A stretch of 64,000 bases of DNA from Lachnospiraceae bacterium (GTDB lineage Bacteria; Bacillota; Clostridia; Lachnospirales; Lachnospiraceae): assembly GCA_021770755.1 (NCBI GenBank), contig JAETQI010000013.1, positions 1 through 64,000 of the forward strand. Direction: 5' to 3'. The stretch's first letter is position 1. Every line of letters starts with the position of its first letter. This document shows, one piece after another, positions 45,681-57,300 of this stretch. Below the pieces are notes generated by a model. That model had not been told where the DNA came from and searched no databases. It saw nothing but the letters and a program-made list of their open reading frames with translations. The position numbers and the translations under genes were made by a program.

Positions 45681-46493
45681 TCAGGTTATTTCTTTAAGGG
45701 TCCGTATCAGGCGGAAAGGGGTCAGTCCGTGGATCTGCTGAAAGACTGAGGAAAAATAATTGGTGTCATTATAGCCGCAGGATCTTGCAGCTTCCGCCAC
45801 GGATATGCCGCCCTTTTTCAGGAGCTTTTCTGCATTTGACATTCGCACATAAGTGATGTACCGGTTGATTCCGATTCCTGTAACGGCCTTAAACTTTCTG
45901 GAAAGATAGCTTTCACTGATGGCAAATCTCTGGCTGATTCCATGCAGTGAGATATCCTGCCTATAATTCTGCTCGATATAGGCCGTGATCTCATATATGA
46001 TACGGTCCGATTCCTGGATCGTACGTTTTCCGGGTCGTTGATAGCGGCAGAGAAGAGAGAGCAGTTCCGTGATATAACTGTGCATCAGGATCTCTCCATA
46101 TGCTTTGGACTCTTTGTATTCCCTCTCTATCTTTCTGAAAAGTTCTTCCAATTCCGGTATGTTAGTTTCCGGTATGGTATAGACAGTCTGTCTGCAAAGC
46201 GCCTGGTATAACTCCTGGGATCTCCCCTCAAAGACTTTATCTGAAAAATTCAGCAGGATTCTGGTATTTTTCCTGCATTCCCCGCTGTCTGTCCGATGGA
46301 GTATTCCTTTGGGGATAAAAACAAAATCGCCTTTCTCCACACTGAGGATTTCGTTGTCAATGAAGTAGGTTGTTCTGCCGTCCTGCATATAATACAGCTC
46401 ATGCGCATCGTGATAGTGCACTCCGCAGCTTTTTCTCCGGTTTACGATCTTATCCCTCGAGATCAACGAATCCGAGACTTTGACAGCTTCCAT
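45681..46493 (-). CDS. AraC-family regulator with cupin sensor
   Basis: A 270-residue regulator starts at ATG 46493 with AGAGGAG upstream. The N-terminal cupin (VHYHDAHELYYMQDGRTTYFI, VEKGDFVFIPKGILHRT) probably binds a sugar. The C-terminal AraC domain (DISLHGISQRFAISESYLSRKFK; VAEAARSCGYNDTNYFSSVFQQIHGLTPFRLI) binds DNA. It is divergent from the GH4 gene and probably activates it. Confidence 0.93.
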   Translation of the reverse strand: MEAVKVSDSLISRDKIVNRRKSCGVHYHDAHELYYMQDGRTTYFIDNEILSVEKGDFVFIPKGILHRTDSGECRKNTRILLNFSDKVFEGRSQELYQALCRQTVYTIPETNIPELEELFRKIEREYKESKAYGEILMHSYITELLSLLCRYQRPGKRTIQESDRIIYEITAYIEQNYRQDISLHGISQRFAISESYLSRKFKAVTGIGINRYITYVRMSNAEKLLKKGGISVAEAARSCGYNDTNYFSSVFQQIHGLTPFRLIRTLKEIT

Positions 46494-46588
46494 AGCAGAT
46501 CTCCTCTTTTCTCTTTTGCACATCATGATAACACGGAAAGAGAAAAAGATCAAATTTTTCCTGTTTTACCTGTAAATAGTCAAATAAA

Positions 46589-46618
46589 TTGAGGATTCCT
46601 GTAAAAATTTGCTATATA
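46589..46618 (+). promoter_or_regulatory. Possible promoter of the GH4 gene
   Basis: TTGAGG (46589-46594), an 18-bp spacer and TATATA (46613-46618) form a plausible, AraC-dependent weak promoter. Confidence 0.45.
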
Positions 46619-46668
46619 ATGGATGTGATCGGAACAAAAAATATTTTATTTCAACGGAGGACAGAACT

Positions 46669-48087
46669 ATGCAGTATACACAAAACAGAGTAGAGGGAAT
46701 CAGGATCGCCTATATCGGCGGAGGGTCCAGAGGCTGGGCGTGGGGGCTTATGAGTGATCTGGCTGCCTGCGAGGATATCAGTGGTCAGGTCATTCTCTAC
46801 GATATCGATCTTCAGGCCGCAAAGGATAACGTGGTCATCGGGAATATGTTTGATGGTGTGGAGGGAGCCAGATCCCACTGGCATTATGACGCGTCAGCGT
46901 CCCTCGAGGAGGCACTGGAGGGAGCTGATTTTGTGGTCATCTCTATCCTTCCCGGGACTTTTGATGAGATGGAGTCCGATGTACATGCGCCGGAGCAATA
47001 CGGGATCTATCAGTCGGTAGGGGATACGGCAGGACCTGGCGGTATCATTCGTGCCATGCGGACGGTCCCGATGTTTGAAAAGATCGCTGAAGGAATAAAA
47101 AACTGCTGTCCGGATGCATGGGTCATCAACTATACGAATCCCATGACCTTATGCGTGAAGACGCTCTATCATGTTTTTCCGAAGATCAGGGCTTTCGGAT
47201 GCTGCCATGAGGTCTTTGGCACCCAGAAATTTCTGGTGCGCATGGTGGAGGAGGTCTTTGGCGTAAAAGGGGTAGACCGCCGTGATATCAAAGTCAATCC
47301 TGTGGGCGTCAATCACTTTACATGGCTTACCAGCGCCTGCTGGCAGAACCAGGATCTGTTTCCTTATTATCGGGATTTTTGCCGTAAGTATCAGAATGGC
47401 TATGATTCCGCTGAGGGAAACGTTGACTCCAACTGGATGAACAACAGTTTTATCAGCACAGAGAAGGTTAAAATGGATCTTTTTCTCCGATATGGTTTTA
47501 TCGCTGCCGCGGGCGACCGTCATCTGGCGGAATTCTGTGAGGGAAAATGGTATCTGGAAAGTCCTGAGAGAGTTCAGGAAATGCAGTTTGGGCTGACCAG
47601 TGTCGCATGGAGAAAAAAGGATCTGGAGGAGCGCAGGATGCGAAGCAGAAAGCTGCGGTCCGGTGAGGAGCCCGTGCAGATCAACGGGACTGGGGAGGAG
47701 GGCGTCTCGCAGATCCGTGCGCTCCTTGGGCTCTGTGACCTAGTGACGAACGTCAATATTCCCAATCATGGACAGATCCCGAATCTGCCTGCCGGCGCTG
47801 TGGTGGAGACAAATGCAGTCTTTCGTGCAGGCAGTCTGGTTCCTGTCCTGGCAGGACCGGTTCCTCTGGAGATCTATCCGCTTGTTTCCAGAGTCTGCGG
47901 GGAACAGGAACTGGCGTTTGAAGGGATCATATCCAGAGACGTTCAGAAGATCTTTGCGGCTTTTGCAAACGATCCTCTTGTGACATGCAGTCTTTCCGAT
48001 GCCCGCAGCCTGTTTCGGGAAATGTGCGGGAATACCCGAGAATATCTATCCATGTATGATCTTTCATGGCTTGATCTGGATCGGTGA
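46669..48087 (+). CDS. GH4 NAD- and Mn-dependent glycosidase
   Basis: A 472-residue enzyme starts at ATG 46669 after AACGGAGGACAG. The NAD-binding fold opens with IRIAYIGGGSRGWAWGL. GH4 landmarks follow: ISILPGTFDEMESD, DTAGPGGIIRAMRTVP, NYTNPMTLCVKTLY and GCCHEVFGTQKFL with the metal-binding Cys and His, then VNHFTWLTS. GH4 enzymes use a redox-elimination mechanism and include alpha-galactosidases, alpha-glucuronidases and phospho-glycosidases. The Cys-His motif fits alpha-galactosidase/alpha-glucuronidase-like members, but the substrate is open. It is controlled with the divergent AraC gene. Confidence 0.92.
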   Translation: MQYTQNRVEGIRIAYIGGGSRGWAWGLMSDLAACEDISGQVILYDIDLQAAKDNVVIGNMFDGVEGARSHWHYDASASLEEALEGADFVVISILPGTFDEMESDVHAPEQYGIYQSVGDTAGPGGIIRAMRTVPMFEKIAEGIKNCCPDAWVINYTNPMTLCVKTLYHVFPKIRAFGCCHEVFGTQKFLVRMVEEVFGVKGVDRRDIKVNPVGVNHFTWLTSACWQNQDLFPYYRDFCRKYQNGYDSAEGNVDSNWMNNSFISTEKVKMDLFLRYGFIAAAGDRHLAEFCEGKWYLESPERVQEMQFGLTSVAWRKKDLEERRMRSRKLRSGEEPVQINGTGEEGVSQIRALLGLCDLVTNVNIPNHGQIPNLPAGAVVETNAVFRAGSLVPVLAGPVPLEIYPLVSRVCGEQELAFEGIISRDVQKIFAAFANDPLVTCSLSDARSLFREMCGNTREYLSMYDLSWLDLDR

Positions 48088-48210
48088 GAAAATCCGAATA
48101 GGCGTTGCCGCCGATTGCGGATTGTACCATAAAAAGTGCAAATGATACCAAAAGCCTATTTGTTTGGAAGATATCTGCTAAACTTTTAGCTAGACAACTT
48201 TTTATGCGCA

Positions 48211-48253
48211 GACCCGTGCAGAGGAAAAATGCCGCCAAGGCGGCGCACGGGTC
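48211..48253 (+). promoter_or_regulatory. Perfect nested inverted repeat in the NRPS leader
   Basis: GACCCGTGC (48211-48219) pairs exactly with GCACGGGTC (48245-48253). Within it GCCGCC and GGCGGC form a 6-bp stem around AA. No T run follows, and the NRPS start is 65 bp downstream. An operator or a leader-RNA control element is likely. A weak promoter (TTGCCG 48105-48110, 17 bp, CATAAA) lies upstream. Confidence 0.55.
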
Positions 48254-48317
48254 GCGCACGAGTAATGGAAGAGGGCTGACAACAGTTCCTCATCGTCAGG
48301 CAAAGGAGGACATGGCA

Positions 48318-51300
48318 ATGGATTTTCCAACTAATTTTTTGGACAGGTTTGAGCAGATCGTGGATCGGTATCCGGACAAGACTGCGATCGTGGATATGGA
48401 CGGGGCGAGGTGCACGACGTATCGCGAACTCCGCGATCTGAGCCGGAGGGTTGCGGCAGGGCTCTGCGGGCAGGTCGGACCGGGTGCAGCCGACGGTATC
48501 GATGGGAGCGCTGTTCTGGTCTGCATGGACAGACGGATGGAGTATGTGGCGGCGGAGATTGGCGTCATGATGGCCGGGGCGGCGTATGTGCCGCTGATCC
48601 CGGAGTACCCGCAGGACAGGGTGGACTATATCAGGAAGGACTGCGGAGCGGTGTGCTGTATCGATGCTGCGTGGATGGAAGCGTTAGGGGAGGCGGTAGC
48701 TGATAAAGACAGTTTTGGGAAGAGAGAGGATAACAAAAGGGCGCTGATCATCTACACGTCGGGCTCCACAGGCGTGCCGAAGGGGATCGTGCACAGCCAT
48801 GCGAGCCTGTTTGACGGTGTTATGTGTATTGTGGGGGCGCTTGGCTTTGATGAACGGACTTGTCTGGCGGCGTCCGCTCCGCTGTCCTTTGTGGCATCGC
48901 TGATGGAGTATCATGCGGTGCTGGGCAGCGGCGGCTGTGTCCACATGCTCTCTGAAGAGGTCCGCAGGGATGTGCGCCTGCTGGAGGACTATTATGCGGA
49001 AAAGGAGATCACCTGCGGTTTCATCAGTCCCCAGATGCTGCGCTATTTCAGGAACCGGGGGAAGGCGCTGAAGATGGTTATGACCGGAAGCGAGCGGGTA
49101 TCCATGTTGAGTGGTGACGGCTATGTGCTATACAATCTTTATGGCTGCAGTGAGGTAGGGCTTCTGGCGTCTGCTTTCCGGGTGGAGAGACCGATGGAAA
49201 ATACGCCCATCGGGAAGCCTGTGCAGGGGGTGGAGATGTTCCTGCTGGACGAGCAGGGCATGGAGGTACCGGACGGTGAAGAGGGGGAAATCTGTGTTCT
49301 CGGCGTGCTGGGTGAGTGTTATCTGAATCTGGAAGAACAGAGCGCCCGGACGTTCCAGCGCCAGGAGGACGGAAGGATCCTGCTGCATACTGGCGATATA
49401 GGGAGAAAACTGCCGGATGGAAATTATGTGTATGTCAACCGCCGGGACTGGATGGTAAAAGTCAATGGACAGCGCGTGGAAGCGGGGGAGATCGAGCTGC
49501 GTATGGCGGCGGTACCGGGTGTGGAAAACGCTGTGGTGAAAGCTTTTGAGGATGAAAACGGGCAGAATTATCTGTGCGGATATTTTGTGGCAGGGGCGGA
49601 AGTCGGGGCGGAGGAGCTCCGTGCGCAGTTGAAGAAGACACTGCCGGATTACATGATCCCGCGCTTTTTCAAGAGACTTGACGCGCTTCCGAAAAATGTA
49701 AATGGAAAACTGGACAGGACTATGCTGCAGGCGCCGGGCGTATCGGAATACAAAGCGGATTACCGGGCGCCGGAGAATGAGCTGCAGCGCCGGATCTGTG
49801 ATGCCTTTGAGACGGTTCTGGAGTGCGGGACGGTGGGGCTTGACGACGACTTTTTCCGGCTGGGCGGTGATTCCATCAATGTCCTGAAGCTGGCGGAGTG
49901 TCTGGCAGATATCGCCCTGACGCCCCAGCTTGTGCTCCGCGGCAGGACACCGGAGCAGATCGCGGTTCTGATACAGGCACAGCAGGGGACAGCGGTGCAG
50001 GAAGGCTTGCGGCATCAGGCAGATCTCCGTGCAGAGTATCCGCTCACGGATTCGCAGATGGGAGTCTATCTGGAGTGCGCGAATGAGCCGGACACCACGA
50101 TGTACAACATACCGATGTACTGCGAACTGCCGCGGGATGTGGACCTGGACCGGTTCTGTGAGGCGGTGGGGACGGTTGTTTCCATGCATGCGGCGTTTGG
50201 CGTTACGATCGTGCAGCGTGAGGGCGTTCCTGTCATGCGCGTGTGTCCGGAATATGCGGCTGCGTCGGTAGAGCTGTGTGAGACAGAGGACATGGAGGCG
50301 GCGAGATCAGCGTTTGTCCGTCCGTTCTGTATCGGGGAGGAGCCGCTCTACCGCATGGCGGTGTACAGGCAGCAGGACAGAAGCTGCTTCCTGTTTGACG
50401 TGCACCATCTGATCTTTGACGGCACGTCGGTGAAGGTATTTCTGGAGGAGATATCCCTGATCTATGAGAACCGTGTAAACGGTAAAAAGTGGGATATCAG
50501 ACCGGAAACGTGCTCTCTGCTGGATATGGCGGCGAGGGAGGAATCCCTGAGAACGACACCGCAGTATCAGGCGGCGAGGGAATATTTTCAGGAGAAACTG
50601 GCGGACGTGGAGGCAGGGGATCATCTGATCAGGGATCACAGGCCAAAGACTGTCACTGCCGCGTGTGCCTCTGTGCGGGTATCTCTGGGAGAGACGTTGT
50701 CTGTCATGGCGGTCGAGCAGTTCGTGCGCCAGAACGGGATCTCTGAGAACACGCTGTTTCTGGGGGCGTTTGCCTATGCGCTGGGCAAATATACGGGCGA
50801 GAACAGGAGCCTGTTCTGTACGGTGAACAACGGGCGGCACGCGCCGGAGCTTGCCAATTCTGTCGGCATGTTCGTCAGAACGCTGCCGATGGCGCATTCG
50901 TGGGATGAGGATTCCTCTGTGCGCGCGTATCTGCAGGAATTCCAGCGGAATTTTTATGAGACGATGGAGCACGACTGCATTTCGTTTGGGGAGCTTGCGC
51001 GGGCGTACGGGATCGCCTCGGATATTCTGTTTGTCTATCAGGGCGGGATGCTGAGCGGATTGTCGATCGACAAAAAGCAGTATCCGGCGTGTCCGGTTCC
51101 GCCAAAGGAGGTGCAGGCGGATCTCTCGGTCATGGTGATGAAGGGACAGGGAGGCTATGAGATCACGCTGGATTACCGCACGGATCTGTACCGCGTGGAG
51201 ACCGCGCGCGGACTGCAGAGAATGTTCGTGCAGGTGCTGGAGGGCATGCTGACCTGTGCCGCACTCAGGGAAATGACACTGGTGTCAGAATCGGATCTGC

Positions 51301-54300
51301 GTCTGCTCGAGCGTTTTCACGGGGAGGAGCTTCGGTATGACAAGTCCCGGACGGTGGTCGACCTGTTCCGGGAGCAGGTCAGGCGGGCGCCGGAGCACAC
51401 AGCAGTGATCTATACGGAACGCACATACACCTATGCGCAGCTGGACGATCTTACGGATCGGCTTGCCGCATATATCGCCGGTCTTGGTATTGGCAGGGAG
51501 CAGGTGGTGTCCGTGCTGATTCCCCGGTGCGAGTATATGGCGATCGCCTCACTGGGCGTCCTGAAAGCGGGCGCTGCCTATCAGCCGCTCGATCCGACTT
51601 ACCCCGGGGAGCGTCTGGCGTTCATGATCGCGGATGCAAAGGCGCAGCTTTTGATCGCGGATGAATCTCTATTATCCCTTGTGCCGGATTACCATGGCGA
51701 TGTTCTTCTGACAAAGGATATTCCTGGTCTGCCGCAGGCATCACAGCAGCCAAAGCAGCCGGAACCGAAGGATCTGTTTATCCTGCTGTACACGTCCGGC
51801 TCCACCGGAATGCCGAAAGGGTGTATGCTCGAGCATGGAAATATTGTGGCATTCTGCCATTGGTACCGGTCGTATTATGATCTGCAGCCGGAGAGCTGTG
51901 TCGCGGCGTATGCAAGTTACGGTTTTGACGCGCATATGATGGATCTGTATCCGGCGCTGACGACGGGGGCTTCGGTCTGCATCATTGAAGAGGCGCTCCG
52001 TCTGGATCTGGATGAGCTGAACCGGTATATGGAATCGCAGAACGTCACGCACGCGTTTATGACGACGCAGATCGGCAGGGCTTTTGCGACCTCAGTGCGC
52101 AGCCGGACACTGAAGCATCTGGCCATGGGCGGGGAGGCGCTCACACCGTTTGCGCCGGATGGCAGCACGGTGTACCACAATATTTACGGACCCACCGAAT
52201 GCACCGTGAATGCCACAGCCTATGAAATGGAGGCATTTGAGGAGAATGTGCCGATCGGCAGGGCGATCGCCAATGTGAAGGTGTACGTGCTCGACGCGTG
52301 CGGCAGGCGTGTTCCTGCAGGCGTGCCGGGTGAGCTGTGCATTGCAGGTGTGCAGGTTTCGCGCGGGTATCTGAACCGGCCGGAAAAGACGGCGGAGGTG
52401 TATGCCGAAAATCCGTTCTGCGCACACGAGGATTACCGCAGGATGTACCGCACGGGGGATATCGTGCGCTTTCTGCCGGATGGGAACATACAGTTTATCG
52501 GACGGCGCGACGGACAGGTCAAGATCAGGGGATTCCGTATCGAGCTGACCGAGGTGGAGGAAGTGATCCGCAGATTTCCGGGTATCAGGGACGCGGCGGT
52601 AGCGGCGTTTGACGAGCCGGCCGGCGGAAAATATATCGCCGCCTATATCGTGTCGGATGAGACGGTGGACATTGCAGCGATGAATGCGTTCATCGAGGCG
52701 AGCAAGCCGCCGTACATGGTTCCTGCTGTGACAATGCAGATCGACCGGATACCGCTGAACCAGAATCAGAAGGTGGACAAACGCGCGCTGCCCAGACCGG
52801 AGCGGAGACAGGAGGCGCTGTCAGCGCCGAAAAATGACGTACAGCAGAAAATATTTGACTGTGTGGCGGATGTGATTGGGCACAGGGAGTTTGGCGTCAA
52901 CACGGATCTCTACCGGGCGGGCCTGACTTCGATCGGCGCCGTGAAGCTCACAGTGACGCTCTCTGCGGCATTTGATGGGGCGGTCGTGCGCAATAAGGAG
53001 CTGAAGGAAAACAATACGGTTGAGAAGCTGGAGCGGTTTTTCGGACAGGATACGGCAGAGGAAGTGTTCGAACAGCAGGAGGCGTACCCGCTGACACAGA
53101 CGCAGAGCGGTATCTTTGTGGAGTGCGCGGCGAATCCGGGGAGTACGATCTACAATATTCCGTTCCTGTTCCGCATGGACGACGCGGTCGATCTGCAGCG
53201 GCTGAAAAAGGCGGTTGAGACGGCGGTCGAGGCGCACCCGTACATGAAGACGACGCTGTATATGGACGAGAACGGTGATATCTGGCAGAAGCGCAATGAT
53301 GATGCGCTGTTCGAGGCAGCGGTCAGGGATCATCTGGACAGGGAGACACTGGTCCGGCCTTATGAGCTGCTGGGCGGCAGGTTGTTCCGCATGGAGCTGT
53401 ATGATACGCCGGACGGGAAATACCTGTTTGTGGAGTTTCATCATATTATCAGCGACGGGACTTCGTGCGGCATTTTTATCAGGGATATCAACCGCGCTTA
53501 TGCGGGAGAGCAGCCGGCGCGCGAGGCGTTTTCCGGCTTTGAGGCGGCTCTTGTGGAGCAGAGGGCGCTGCAGGGGGAGGAGTATGCGCGTGCAAAGGCG
53601 TATTACGATTCTGTTTTCAGGAACTGTGACACGGATTTCCTGCCGGCGAAGGACAATGTGCAGGGGGAGGAAGAAAAGGCTGCCGTCGGTGTCTACAGCC
53701 GTCGTGAGCCGGCGGATCTAAAGGCGCTCCAGGCGTTCTGCGCAGAGAACAGGATCACCATGAACGCGCTGTTTACCGCGGCGTTTGGCTTTGTGACGGG
53801 GCGCTATGTCTACAAGGATGACGCGGTGTTTACGACGATCTACAATGGAAGGAACGACTCACGCTTGGCGTCTGCGGTCGGCATGTTTGTCAAGACGCTT
53901 CCGGTGTACTGCAACATTGACGGGGAGCGCGGGATCGGGGACTATCTGCGGGAAGTGGGCGCACAGCTGGTGGACAGCATGAATGCCGACATCTATTCCT
54001 TTGCGGAGATCAGCAGGGCGTACGGGATCAGGGCGGATATCCTGTTTGCCTTCCAGGGCGACCAGTTCCGCTTTATGGAGGTCGCGGGAAAACCCGCGGT
54101 GATGGAGGAACTGCGGCTTGACACGGCAAAAGCGCCGCTCTCGGTGGATGTCGCCGTGGAGGACGGCGCGGTCTGCTATCAGGCGGAGTACCGCAGTGAC
54201 TTATATGAGGAGTGCACGATTGCCGGACTGATCGACAGTCTTGCCGTTGTCGTCAATGAGATGCAGGAGAGGAAGTACATCAAGGAGATCTGTATGGTGA

Positions 54301-57300
54301 GCGGCGCGGCGCGCAGGGAGCTCGACAGTTACAATGTGACGGACTGCCCGGTGGAACAGACGACGGCAAATGTTTTATTTGAACGTCAGGTGGCGCTCTG
54401 CCCGGACAGGACTGCCGTGATCGCGAACGGGGTCCGGCGCACTTTTTCGGAGCTGAACGCAGATGCCAACAGGATCGCAAACCGTCTGCTGGAGATGGGG
54501 CTGACGACGGAGCAGATGGTGGGCGTGATGATGCCGCGCACAGTGGATGTGTACGCGGTGCGGCAGGGGATCATGAAGGCGGGCGGCGCGTTTCTGCCGA
54601 TCGATCCGGAGTATCCCGACGAGCGCGTTTCCTATATTCTCGAGGATTCGGGGGCGAAGTTCGTCATTATGCCGCAGGCGCTCGTTAAAGAACGCAGTCT
54701 GTTTGGCGGGACGCTGCCGGTCAGGACACTTGTGCTGGAGGAGCTTCTCTCGGACGGCGGCGACACGCGGAATCCGCAGGTGGACATCAGACCGGAGAAT
54801 CTGTGCTATTGTATCTACACTTCGGGATCCACGGGAAAACCGAAGGGTGTGATGATCGAGCACCGCAATCTGGTGAATTATGTGGATGACAATCCGTTCA
54901 ATGTGGAAGCGCGGTCCTATGTGCAGAATGCTTCCGTATCGCTGGCTTTCGCGGCGATCACGTTCGATGTCTCGATCCTGGAGGAGTGCATACCGCTGTA
55001 TCACGGCATCACGGTCTGCATGGCGAACGAGGAGGAGATCCACAATCCGCTTGCGCTCTCGAAACTGATCCTGGCGCACGGGGTGGATATGATGACGTGC
55101 ACGCCGTCCTATCTGATCAACATTATCGATATGCCGCAGATGCGGGAGGCGCTGTCGCGGATCAAGGTGTTCAACATCGGCGCGGAGGCGTTTCCGGATG
55201 CGCTCTATCATAAGATCATGGCGCTCGGGACGGACGCAAAGGTGTATAACGGATATGGACCGACCGAGACGACGATCGGCTGCGCGTTTGAGCTGGTCAC
55301 GGGCGGTGCGGTCACGATCGGAAAGCCGATGGCAAATATCCAGATGATGATGCTTGACAAATACCGCAACCTGCTTCCCGCAGGCGCGCCGGGCGAGCTG
55401 CTGATCATCGGAAACGGCGTGGGCAGGGGCTACGTTGGCAAGCCGGAGATGACGGCGGACAAGTTTATCGGATTTGAGGGAAAGAAGGCGTACCGCAGCG
55501 GTGATCTCGCGCGGTGGAACCACCATGGCAAGATTGAGTTTATGGGGCGCATGGACAATCAGGTCAAGCTGCGCGGGCTGCGTGTGGAGCTCGATGAGAT
55601 CGAGAATGTGATCAACCGCTACCCGACAGTGAAGTCCAGCGTTGTCCTGGTGAAAGAGAAGGATTCCATTCAGTTTCTGTGCGGTTACTTTGTGGCGCAG
55701 GAGCAGATCGAAAAGCAGAATCTGACCTGTTTCCTGCAGAAGTATCTGACGCCGTACATGGTTCCGAGCGTGCTGATACAGCTCCCGGAACTGCCGCTCA
55801 CCAACAATGGCAAGGTGGACAGGCGGGCGCTGCCGGAGCCGGAATATGCGGCGGAGAGTCAGAATTATGTGGAGCCGCGCACGGAGCTGCAGCGCAGGCT
55901 GTGCGAGATCTTTGCGATGGCGCTCGGCGTGAAGCGGATCGGCATCGAGGATGATTTCTTTGAAAATGGCGGGACGTCGCTCTCCGCGTCCAAGGTGGCG
56001 ATGAAGTGTATGAGTGCCGGGATCGAGGTGGCTTACGCGGACCTGTTTACATACAAGACGCCGCTTGCGCTCGAGCAGTTTATCCTCGGGAAAAAGGGTG
56101 AGAAGAGAGCGGAGGAGAGCAGACCGGATATCCCTGATGACATACTGGGCCGGAACACGGTGGAGCGCGTCGATGAGATCAGGGCTGCCGCGGTGGGCGA
56201 TGTCCTGCTGACGGGGGCGACTGGTTTCCTCGGTGCGCATATCCTGAAGACGATGATCGAGCAGTGTGACAACCGCATATACTGTCTGCTGCGGAAGGGG
56301 AATGCGCCGTCGCTTGAGAAACGGCTAAAGAGCATGCTGGTCTACTATTTCAGCAATCCTTATGAGGAGCTTTTCGGCGACAGGATCTTTGTCATCGAGG
56401 GGGACATCACGGACGCGGACAGCGTGGCGGCGCTGCAGGCGTATGATTTTGCGCAGGTCATCAACTGCGCGGCGTGCGTCAAGCATTTTGCGGCGGACGA
56501 TATCCTGGAGCGGGTGAACTACCAGGGGGTATTGAACCTGATCGATCTGTGTACCGAAACCGGAAGGGAGCTGATCCAGATCTCGACGGTGAGCGTCGCG
56601 GGGGAGAATGTCGGAGGCAGATTCCCCGCGGAGAAGCGGCTGCATGAAAGTGAACTGTCGTTCGGGCAGAGCATTTCCAACAAGTATATCGACACGAAGT
56701 TCCGCGCGGAGGCGGCGGTCCTTGCGGCAGTTACGAAGGGCATGAAGGGCAGGATCATTCGTGTCGGCAACCTGATGAGCCGCGTCAGTGACGGGGAGTT
56801 TCAGATCAACTCTGTCACAAACGGATTTATGCGTACCTTGAGGGGGTATGTGGCGCTCGGAAAGTTCCCGGTTTCCCTGCTGGATGCGCCGGCGGAATTT
56901 TCGCCGATCGACGCGACAGCGGAGGCGATCGTGAAACTTGCTTCGTCGGAAGGGGACTTTAGTGTATTTCACGCGTACAGCAGCTACGTGATCCAGATGG
57001 CGGATGTCATCGAGCAGATGAACGCGCTGGGGATCTGGGTGGATATCGTCAGTGATGAGGCGTTTCAGACGGCACTTAAGAGTGCGCTTGACAATGAAGA
57101 GAAGAATGAGCTGATATCCGGGCTGATCGCGTACCTGTCGAGCGATGCGGAGGCGGGAAGCGTCTATATCGACGCGGACAATAGCTTCACGACAAAGGCG
57201 TTGTACCGGCTTGGTTTCAAGTGGCAGATGCCCGACGGAAATTATCTGCGCAATGCGCTGAAGGCGCTGGACACGCTGGGATTCTTCGATGGTAAAATAG

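Noticed and set aside
48105-48317. N-terminal extension of the NRPS
   Set aside because: This part contains the inverted repeat and leader, and the strong ribosome site fits ATG 48318.
49128-50189. Antisense frame opposite A1/T1 of the NRPS
   Set aside because: Shadow of coding DNA with no ribosome site and no family likeness.
54375-56240. Long antisense reading frame (621 codons) opposite the NRPS
   Set aside because: It is the complement of clear adenylation-domain code. High GC and codon bias make long antisense frames, and the product is Arg/His-rich without domains.
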